56,759 nucleotides of DNA, taken from assembly GCA_938031185.1 (NCBI GenBank), contig CALHGX010000041.1, forward strand, positions 1 to 56,759. Reading direction: 5' to 3'. The position numbers and the translations under genes are program-made. The notes beneath the pieces are model-generated. The model was not told where the DNA came from. It ran no database searches and saw only the letters and a program-made list of their open reading frames with translations. Below are positions 47,618-54,753 of the stretch, in pieces (position 1 is the stretch's first letter; the number at the start of each line of letters is the position of its first letter). The stretch is from an uncultured bacterium (lineage in GTDB: Bacteria; Verrucomicrobiota; Kiritimatiellia; CAIKKV01; CALHGX01).

Positions 47618-47719
47618 CGGCCGCGTGGCTTGAGTGGCGCCAGCGGCTTGTGATATAGGGCGCCGGCAAGGCCTTTTCCTGACGTGGCAGCCGGCTGCAC
47701 GAAAACAGGAGCCATCAAT

Positions 47720-48727
47720 ATGGCGGATGGTTTGAGGATGGAGATTTCCGGATGCCTGGAAGCCATTCGTGGCAAGCGGGTATTGGTGATCGGGGATATC
47801 ATGCTCGATCACTATATCTGGGGGGATGCCGGACGCCTTTCCCCTGAAGCGCCGGTGCCGGTCGTGCAAGTGGCGCGAGAATCCTGGACGGCCGGGGGCG
47901 CCGCAAACGTTGCGGCCAATGTTTGCGCGCTGGGCGCGAAGGCGATGCTCTTTGGGGCGCTCGGCGAGGACGAGAGCGCCCAGCGGCTGATCCGGCTGAT
48001 GGAGCAATGGGGCGTAAGAATGGCAAGCGGTTGCATGAAGCCGGCGCGCGCCACGATTGTAAAGAGCCGCGTGGTGTGCCGTCGTCAACAGCTTTGCCGT
48101 CTGGATCGGGAACAGGCGCCTTCTGTGTTTGCGGTCGGTTCGAAGGATTTGGAGCGGCATGTCGAACCGTTGCTGCCGAGGATGGATGCGGTCATTCTTT
48201 CCGACTACGCCAAGGGCGTGATTACGACGGAGTTGATTGCTTGGCTGATGGCGCAGTCGTCGAGGCCCTGACTGATCGCCATGGACCCGAAACCGCGCTC
48301 AAGTTTGTGTTATGAGGGATTGACCGTGATGACGCCTAATCGTGCTGAAGCGCTGCAGTTGGCGGCGCTGGATGAACCGGGCGGGGTCTTTCCCGACGAA
48401 GCGGTATGTCGGCGCATTCACGAGCGATACCGGCCGGAGCATCTGGTGGTGACGATGGGGGCTGATAGCATGCTCTTGAGCAAGGAGGGGCGAGTGCTGG
48501 AGCGCATGCCGACCGTGGCGCGCGAGGTGTTTGACGTGTCCGGCGCAGGGGACACCGTCATTGCCGCGTTGACAGTGGCCATGGCGGCGGGGTTGCCGTT
48601 GCCGCAGGCGGCTCGGTTCGCGAATGTGGCGGCGGGAGTCGTGGTCGGGAAACTGGGCACGGCAGTCGCGACGCCCGACGAACTGCTGGCGCATGCCCGA
48701 GCCATGGAGGAAAGCGTGGACCTGTAA
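47720..48727 (+). pseudogene. rfaE1: rfaE1 (D-glycero-beta-D-manno-heptose-7-phosphate kinase) with one in-frame TGA
   Basis: 335 codons in a single phase, interrupted only by TGA at 48269-48271 (codon 184). Upstream of it: RfaE opening (VLVIGDIMLDHYIWGDAGRL, SPEAPVPVVQV, GGAANVAANV). Downstream: AMDPKPRSS, LTVMTPNRAEALQLA, and the catalytic GAGD in VFDVSGAGDTVIA. Reading the stop as Gly or Arg gives a continuous PfkB-family kinase of normal length (domain I of HldE only, with no nucleotidyltransferase half). So the lesion is one base, not a frameshift. ATG 48281 lies 9 nt after the TGA and could allow re-initiation, but it has no ribosome binding site. The codon is ordinary stop elsewhere in the window, so genome-wide recoding is unlikely. 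Recent pseudogene, split gene or sequence error. Confidence 0.85.
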
Positions 48728-48782
48728 GCCGCGTGTGCCGCCAGGTGGCGACTCGGCGCGGGAAAAGGAAAGGACGAAGGAT

Positions 48783-50006
48783 ATGAACGTGCAGAGCCTT
48801 TTTGCGGAGCGGATTGGCGGAGCCCGTTTTGGGCTGGGCAACGAAATCTACAAGTTTGAAAAGATCAAGCGCGCCAAGGCGGCGGCCCGCGCCGCGCGGC
48901 CTGATGTGGAAATGCTCGATTTCGGCGTGGGCGAGCCGGATCAGATGGCGCCGCCGGTGATCCGGCGAGTCCTCAAAAAAGCGGTGGATGACCCCGCCAA
49001 TCGGGGTTATGCCGACAACGGCATTCGGGAATTCAAGGTGGCGGCGGCGGAATACATGCGCCGCATCTTCGGAGTGAGCGATCTTGACCCCGACGCCGAA
49101 ATCAATCACAGCATCGGGTCCAAACCGGCGCTGGCCATGCTGCCATTGTGCTTCATCAATCCTGGCGACGTGGCGCTGGTCACGGCGCCGGGCTACCCGG
49201 TGCTTGCGACACACACTCGTTACCTCGGCGGAGAGGTAGTGAAGGTGCCGCTTCGCGCGGAAAACGGCTTTTATCCTGATTTGGATGCCATCGACCCGGA
49301 TGTCGCGCGGCGCGCGAAGCTGTTCTATGTGAACTACCCGAACAATCCGACGGGGGCTGCCCCGACGGAGGAATTGTTCGACCGGCTGATTGCGTTTGCC
49401 GAGCGGCACAACATCCTGATTGTCCAGGACGCGGCCTACGCCACGCTGGTTTACGGACGCAAGCCGCTATCCATTCTCAGCCGGCCGGGCGGCAAGGAGA
49501 CCGCGGTCGAGCTGCACTCGATGAGCAAGAGCTACAATATGACCGGCTGGCGGCTGGGTTTTGTGGCCGGGGCGGCGCGGGTGGTCCAGGCCTACGCGGA
49601 GGTGAAGGACAACATTGACTCCGGCCAGTTCAAGGCAATTCAGGTGGCGGCATGCGCCGGTATTTCCGATTCAGCGTTGTCCGAAAAAATCCGGCGGCAT
49701 TACGAACGGCGGCTGAAAAAAATGGTGGCGGCGCTGCAGCGCGTTGGCTTTCAAGCACGGATGCCGGGCGGTACATTCTACCTCTACGTGCCGGCGCCGA
49801 AGGGGGCGGGCTCGCTGGCATTCGCGAATGCGGAAGAGGCGTCGCAGCACCTCATCCGGGAGCACTCCATTTCCACCGTGCCATGGGATGATGTGGGCGG
49901 GTTCCTTCGGTTCTCAGCGACGTTCGAATCCCGTGGCGCTTGGGACGATGATCGGGTGATCGCGGAACTTGAGGCGCGGTTGCGGCGGGCTGCGTTGCGT
50001 TTCTAA
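48783..50006 (+). CDS. dapL: LL-diaminopimelate aminotransferase-like PLP enzyme
   Basis: 407 residues. Fold type I aminotransferase with PLP lysine K249 in SMSKSYNMTGWR, the FYVNYPNNPTGA loop and the arginine in FLRFSATFES that binds the substrate carboxylate. The N-terminal NEIYKFEKIKRAKAAA plus LDFGVGEPDQMAPP is characteristic of DapL. DapL converts tetrahydrodipicolinate directly to LL-diaminopimelate for lysine and peptidoglycan. Related aspartate or alanine aminotransferases are hard to exclude. AGGAAAGGA precedes ATG 48783. Confidence 0.82.
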   Translation: MNVQSLFAERIGGARFGLGNEIYKFEKIKRAKAAARAARPDVEMLDFGVGEPDQMAPPVIRRVLKKAVDDPANRGYADNGIREFKVAAAEYMRRIFGVSDLDPDAEINHSIGSKPALAMLPLCFINPGDVALVTAPGYPVLATHTRYLGGEVVKVPLRAENGFYPDLDAIDPDVARRAKLFYVNYPNNPTGAAPTEELFDRLIAFAERHNILIVQDAAYATLVYGRKPLSILSRPGGKETAVELHSMSKSYNMTGWRLGFVAGAARVVQAYAEVKDNIDSGQFKAIQVAACAGISDSALSEKIRRHYERRLKKMVAALQRVGFQARMPGGTFYLYVPAPKGAGSLAFANAEEASQHLIREHSISTVPWDDVGGFLRFSATFESRGAWDDDRVIAELEARLRRAALRF

Positions 50007-50012
50007 GGCGGA

Positions 50013-50918
50013 TTACTCGGCCAGCGGGCGGATATGCTTGTCCGCGTCCGCTTCGGTGCGGATCGGCCGAACTCCCTTGAAGAGCTGCCAGCACTCCGTG
50101 TGGCGGATGGAGCGACCGGGCTTGAGCGCAACCAAGGGCCCGAGGCTTTCCACCTCCAGCATGTCCTGGTTGGAGAAGGTTTCGAAATTCATGCCGCCAT
50201 CGGGATAGTTCGCGCCTTCGATGTAGTCGAACTGTTTCACGAACACGTATTCGCCCAGTTGATAGGCCACCCACCCTTCGCGGTGCAGCATGCCGATTTT
50301 TCCGGGACCCCGGCGTGGATTCTGGCGGAAAAAAACATAGCGCGAACCGATGGTCCAGCGGCCGTCGGCAAAATCCGTGTAGCTCCAAATGCTCCACTGC
50401 TGATTATGCGTTAGTCGCTTGGGGTGGGGGGTCTTTTCGGGCAACGGGATGATCGCCATGCCGCCTGGCGCCATGACTGAAAGCGCCCACGGTGCCGCGG
50501 CTACGGTCTTGCGGCTTCGATTGGTGAGCACGTGCTCCACGCACACGACGTTGCGTTTGTCCGCCATGCGGATGTTCATGGTCTTTTGAAGCCCGCTCAG
50601 AGGGCCGACCGGTTGGACTGCTCGCAGTCCGCCGGCAATGCGGCGCAACGCGACCGGCTCGTTGTCGAGTTCGTAGGTCACAATCGGGTCTTCGGGCGAA
50701 GCCCAGAACCGATGGCCGCCGCGGACCATCCATTTTGTTTCGCCTTTGCCGCCCAGTTGGTCGGGAAACTCCTTGAAGAGGTTTCGCTCGCCGGCGAAGC
50801 CAAGGCGGATGACACGCGGGCCGACCTCTCCGGTGACGACCAGATCAATGACGCCGTTGGTCACGCGCAAGTTGTTTTGCCAGCCGCCGTACTTGGTGGA
50901 CTCCACTTGAACAGGCAT
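50013..50918 (-). CDS. DUF4380-like galactose-mutarotase-fold protein
   Basis: 301 residues. Opening YGGWQNNLRVTNGVIDLVVT and VGPRVIRLGFAGERNLFKEF, with MVRGGHRFWASPEDP, matches the carbohydrate-binding beta-sandwich of DUF4380 proteins. A later NYPDGGMNFETFSNQDMLEV segment contains the conserved acidic and histidine-rich surface. No signal peptide. Such proteins are frequent in PVC genomes and are thought to bind or epimerise sugars, without proven function. AGGAG lies 9 nt before ATG 50918. Convergent with dapL (6 nt). Confidence 0.75.
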   Translation of the reverse strand: MPVQVESTKYGGWQNNLRVTNGVIDLVVTGEVGPRVIRLGFAGERNLFKEFPDQLGGKGETKWMVRGGHRFWASPEDPIVTYELDNEPVALRRIAGGLRAVQPVGPLSGLQKTMNIRMADKRNVVCVEHVLTNRSRKTVAAAPWALSVMAPGGMAIIPLPEKTPHPKRLTHNQQWSIWSYTDFADGRWTIGSRYVFFRQNPRRGPGKIGMLHREGWVAYQLGEYVFVKQFDYIEGANYPDGGMNFETFSNQDMLEVESLGPLVALKPGRSIRHTECWQLFKGVRPIRTEADADKHIRPLAE

Positions 50919-51017
50919 GGATGTTTCTCCTGACTCGCCTCAGTTGTTTTCGTGCCGCCGGTCGGTTGAGTAAGGTTGATAGCTACTCGAAGCGCGCGTG
51001 AACGTCAAGGCGGGGAA

Positions 51018-52256
51018 TCAGTGGAATGTCGGCAAGGCTGTCACCGAACGCTGCGCGATGCCGTGCACAATGATAGCCCGTTCGGGCTGAGCGGGGCATG
51101 CGTTCTGGCAGGCGCCACACCCGCGGCACATGTCAGGATCCACGACGGGGCATGGCGCGCCACGATGCGTGACGGCGCGAATGGCCAGATAGGGACAGAA
51201 CTCCTGGCAAACCAGGCAATGGGCGCCGCGGTTCCATGCGATGCAACGGGACTTGGAGACAACAGCCAGCCCAATGGCCAAATGTCGCTTGGCATCCAAG
51301 GTCATCGGCCGGATCGCGCCGGTGGGGCAGACGTGGGTGCAGGCATGACACCACTCGTTGCAATGGCCGCGGGACAAGTTCAGAACGGGGGTCAGCAGAC
51401 TGGCGAGACCGCCCGAGCCGATGTCAGGGACGATCAGGCGATACGGGCAGACCTTAAGGCAGTTTCCGCACCGTGCACACATCCCGGCGAAAGAATGCTC
51501 TGGCGCGGCGCCCGGCGGGCGGATGGGCATGCGTTCCCCGCTCCATCGAGTCCATGCGCGCAACGTCAGGCCTGCAACGCCGCCGGCAAGCACGCCGAGA
51601 AAGGCGCGCTGTCTGAGGCCGCCCGTTGGCGCAATCCCGGCTGCGGCGGTCTGAGCAACGGCTTGGCGGCGCAGCACACGGCGGAATTGGCTCAAGGCAT
51701 CCTGGGTTGCGCCGAGTGGGCAGAGGCGGAAGCACCAAGCACGGGGGCGAACAAGACTCAGCAGCATGACGCCGAGAAAGCCCATAGCCGGCAGGGCCGC
51801 GGCAAATGTAATCGGCCGCCGCCATGCCGCGAAAAATCCGTTGAACATCGCCAACGGGTCCAACCAGAGCGCCAGCGGGTACCCCGCTATGGCCGAGCCA
51901 AGCAGCAGTACAAAAATAACGAGGCCGAGGCGCGGCCATCGCCGAAACATATCAGCGCCGGAGGGATGGGCCCGTCCGATCGATTCGCAGGCTAGGCCGG
52001 TGGGGCAGAGGTGGGCGCAAAACCAGCGTCCTCGCCAAAGGGCCAGAAGAGCGAGCGGCAATGAGGTCAGCGCCACCCACGGAAGGGCACGCAAGGCGAT
52101 GGTGCCGCAAACGCCCAAAACGGGGCTTAATGCCGGCAGCAGGCGAGGGCTCCAAGTCCATGGCAACAAACCGAGGGCTGCGGTTGCTGCTGCCAGAAAC
52201 GCCGCGATGCGCAACGCCATCCGCTGCTGCCATTTCGCCTTTGGCTGGTTGGGCAT
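51018..52256 (-). CDS. NapH/MauN-type membrane polyferredoxin
   Basis: 412 residues. About five hydrophobic segments in the first 240 residues are interrupted by two paired-cysteine motifs typical of NapH/CcoG-like proteins (CAHLCPTGLACE and CFRLCPLGATQD). The C-terminal 170 residues carry further clusters: CARCGNCLKVCPY, CNEWCHACTHVCPTG, a CLVCQEFCPY motif and CRGCGACQNACPA. It would pass electrons between the membrane and a soluble or exported partner. It is 24 nt behind the Tat-exported DUF362 gene, forming a two-gene unit. No ribosome binding site is obvious. Confidence 0.87.
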   Translation of the reverse strand: MPNQPKAKWQQRMALRIAAFLAAATAALGLLPWTWSPRLLPALSPVLGVCGTIALRALPWVALTSLPLALLALWRGRWFCAHLCPTGLACESIGRAHPSGADMFRRWPRLGLVIFVLLLGSAIAGYPLALWLDPLAMFNGFFAAWRRPITFAAALPAMGFLGVMLLSLVRPRAWCFRLCPLGATQDALSQFRRVLRRQAVAQTAAAGIAPTGGLRQRAFLGVLAGGVAGLTLRAWTRWSGERMPIRPPGAAPEHSFAGMCARCGNCLKVCPYRLIVPDIGSGGLASLLTPVLNLSRGHCNEWCHACTHVCPTGAIRPMTLDAKRHLAIGLAVVSKSRCIAWNRGAHCLVCQEFCPYLAIRAVTHRGAPCPVVDPDMCRGCGACQNACPAQPERAIIVHGIAQRSVTALPTFH

Positions 52257-52280
52257 AATGCTGGCTGGGGCCGTGATGAT

Positions 52281-53207
52281 TCAGATTTCCACGGTGACCA
52301 GGTTGACCTTGGACAGGTCGCCCTGACCGACACCCATTTCGTGCGCGATACGGATATAGGGTACGGTGAAAGGTTCGAGGCCGAACAAGGTGGCGGCGTA
52401 GGCGTCGCAGGCCACAGGATCGCGTCCCACGATCAACAGATTGGGATAGAGCAACTTGCCTGGCCCCCGTGGCCCGTTGGTGGTCATGATGCGGGTGGCG
52501 TCCACGATGTTCAAGGTGGGCCGGATGAACGTCGAGAAGTCTGCAATGCACTGATGGAGGTTTGTTCGATGCCACTGGCCGCGGTCTCTTACGCTGCCCA
52601 TCCAGTTCTTCATGCAGATCGTCAAGGTGGCGCTGCCGTGGTGTTTGGCGACCGGCATGTTTACGAGGCAATCACAGTCGAGCGCGTCCACGGTCACCTC
52701 GGCCTCGGTAAGCGCCTTTCCTTTGGGAATGGAGACTCGACGAAAATGACTGTCCTGCTTCGGGCTATAGATGCGTCCGCCGGCTTTTGTGACGGCGGGA
52801 CCGATGCCGCTCATCTCGAAGGCTTGTTCAGAGGGCGAGCAAGTGTTTTCGCAGACCACGACCTGGGCAGCGCCGGCGGCCAGCGCGCCACGCGTGAAGG
52901 CTTCCGTTAGCGCCGGATGCGTGTTGCCGCCTTCTTCGGGCTTGGAGGCCCAAGCCGCATTCGGCTTGAGAGTCACCCGCATGCCGGGACGCAGAAGGGC
53001 GCTCCACCCCCCAGCGCGGGCGATGGCCGTTTCGAGCATGCGGGCCGGGTCGCTGCCCTTTATGATCCACAGATCGGGACGCAGATTGTTCGCCGCGCCG
53101 CTGACGGCGTCGGTTGTTTCGTCCGCCATAAGGCCGGGCGTCAGCACGCCGCCGGCAGCGGCTGCGGTGACGGTTTTAAGGAATGTTCTTCGAGTTACAG
53201 AATGCAT
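52281..53207 (-). CDS. Tat-exported DUF362 protein
   Basis: 308 residues. The N-terminus VTRRTFLKTVTAAAAGGVLT is a twin-arginine signal peptide, so the protein is folded and loaded with any cofactor before export. The DUF362 body has MRVTLKPNAAWASKPEEGGN, VVVCENTCSPSE, CLVNMPVAKHHG and LNIVDATRIM. It lacks its own iron-sulfur motif; the downstream polyferredoxin may supply electrons. Three cysteines (in ENTCS, ALDCDCL) are candidate ligands. A probable start of the unit is the 182-nt region upstream, in which I see no gene. Confidence 0.85.
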   Translation of the reverse strand: MHSVTRRTFLKTVTAAAAGGVLTPGLMADETTDAVSGAANNLRPDLWIIKGSDPARMLETAIARAGGWSALLRPGMRVTLKPNAAWASKPEEGGNTHPALTEAFTRGALAAGAAQVVVCENTCSPSEQAFEMSGIGPAVTKAGGRIYSPKQDSHFRRVSIPKGKALTEAEVTVDALDCDCLVNMPVAKHHGSATLTICMKNWMGSVRDRGQWHRTNLHQCIADFSTFIRPTLNIVDATRIMTTNGPRGPGKLLYPNLLIVGRDPVACDAYAATLFGLEPFTVPYIRIAHEMGVGQGDLSKVNLVTVEI

Positions 53208-53389
53208 AAAGCGATTCCTTTCTTTAGCGCGTTCGTTTGTGTGTGGGGCTTTCGCATGCCGGCCTGCTCATATTGTCGCCGGGCTGCCGAAGGCGGTCAA
53301 TCGAATTAGCGCAGGTGTATACGGATCAACAGACCGATCAAGCCCCTGTGAAGGCCGTAGATAGAAGCCTCTCGGGCCGCATGGTTGAT

Positions 53390-54523
53390 TTACTGGTGCG
53401 ACGCGAGCTTCGTGCGGATTCGGTGGGAAGCGGCGCCCAGAATATTGCACAGGTTGCAGGAGATGAGGCGCAAGGGCCCGCGGTGTGGTTGTTGCCATGC
53501 GCCGCTCGCGAGCCAAGCGGGCACGGAACGTAGGGACAGCGCGTACCCGGTTTCTGTCCGTGCACAGTATCCGGCTGGCAGTCGCCCAAGCGCGCGATCT
53601 GCCGGCAACTTCGGAACGTTCACGCCGAATAGCGCCATCGATCTCATTGTTCCCATTAGGCGCGGGTCACATTGCAGGAACCAAGCTTGCCTGTGTTCGA
53701 AATCGACCTTAAGGTCGAAGTCCGCAATACCACTGAATTGTGTAGCGCGCACAAATGAGCGGCCGAGTTCCTCCAGCCACTCTGTGCAAATAAACTCGAC
53801 ATCACAGATGGGACTGAACGGTGGGGTGTTGGGGCGACGGAACCATCGCTTCCGTATGGCCACGGCAAATACGTCTCCCTGGTCGGCCGGCAAGGTGCGG
53901 GCGACATCTTCGCCGGGCACCTCTTCTTGAAACAAGAACTGCCCCGCCGGCGCGACTTTTGTTTTGATGAAGGCGCGTAATGCTGTCGCGCTGTGCAAGC
54001 GCCGGATTCCGGTCCCGGATTCTCCAATAACTGGCTTGGCGAACAAGGGCAGTTTCAGCTGCTCGGCGATGGCGTCGGCATCGAGGTTCGGTTCGCATGC
54101 CACAGTGCGCGGCACTGGAAGGTTGAGCGACTCAGCTAGTCGGGTGAACGTCAACTTAGTGCAAACCGCACGGAGCAGGTCGTATTCCGGCACCGGGACC
54201 GGATGGGTTTCGGTCAGAGCCGTTCGGCGTTGCGCAACAAACAGAGCATCCTCGGTGCGCACGGGAAGCAGCGCAGCGGTGCGGAGTTTGCGGAAGAAGG
54301 CAAGGAGGGCATCCAAGGTTGTGTCATGGTCCTCGTCGGCAGGCGGCAGGAGGGTGTAGGAGCTGACATGCAGCGAAACATGTGATCCGCTAGGAATTCG
54401 GATGGCGGTATGAACATTCGGATAGCCCCCCCGAACCAGCATCTCTGCCGCGGTCTTGGCCAGATGATCCGCCTGAGTGCTAAGCAATAGGATCGGGATT
54501 GTGCATAATAATCGGCCGGCCAT
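53390..54523 (-). CDS. ATP-grasp domain protein
   Basis: 377 residues. The ATP-grasp fold is recognised from CTKLTFTRLAESLNLPVPRT, LPLFAKPVIGESGTGIRRL (the two lysines and glycine-rich loop) and FLFQEEVPGEDV. FDLKVDFEHRQAWFLQCDPR holds the metal-binding acidic residue. The N-terminal 100 residues form a pre-ATP-grasp domain beginning TIPILLLSTQADHLAK. Such enzymes ligate a carboxylate to an amine or thiol; the substrate is unknown. It resembles carbamoylphosphate-synthase-like stand-alone proteins. The C-terminal tail beyond about residue 320 is poorly conserved. It diverges from the right-edge methyltransferase gene. Confidence 0.78.
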   Translation of the reverse strand: MAGRLLCTIPILLLSTQADHLAKTAAEMLVRGGYPNVHTAIRIPSGSHVSLHVSSYTLLPPADEDHDTTLDALLAFFRKLRTAALLPVRTEDALFVAQRRTALTETHPVPVPEYDLLRAVCTKLTFTRLAESLNLPVPRTVACEPNLDADAIAEQLKLPLFAKPVIGESGTGIRRLHSATALRAFIKTKVAPAGQFLFQEEVPGEDVARTLPADQGDVFAVAIRKRWFRRPNTPPFSPICDVEFICTEWLEELGRSFVRATQFSGIADFDLKVDFEHRQAWFLQCDPRLMGTMRSMALFGVNVPKLPADRALGRLPAGYCARTETGYALSLRSVPAWLASGAWQQPHRGPLRLISCNLCNILGAASHRIRTKLASHQ

Positions 54524-54753
54524 GAACAGGGTGGTGCTTGCTTTTTCGAACGGCGCGGCGAGGCCTTATGTTTCTCGTGGCGAGAACCTGCCTCGACGCG
54601 GAGTATGTCCTCTCCACCGACGATCTGCAATCGCTGGTTACGATATAGCATGCCGCTTGGAACAGCCGCTTCGGAGGAAGCAAGTGGTTTCTTGGCTTCG
54701 CTTTGCTATGATGGCCGCGTTTTCCAAGAGCCGAGAGATTCGCGGGGTGTGAC

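Noticed and set aside
48269..48271. Selenocysteine or recoded TGA in rfaE1
   Set aside because: The position is not catalytic in PfkB kinases, I see no selenocysteine-insertion hairpin just downstream, and TGA ends many other genes here.
49920..49940. TTCGAATCCC, reminiscent of a tRNA T-arm
   Set aside because: It lies inside dapL coding sequence and no acceptor or anticodon stems surround it.
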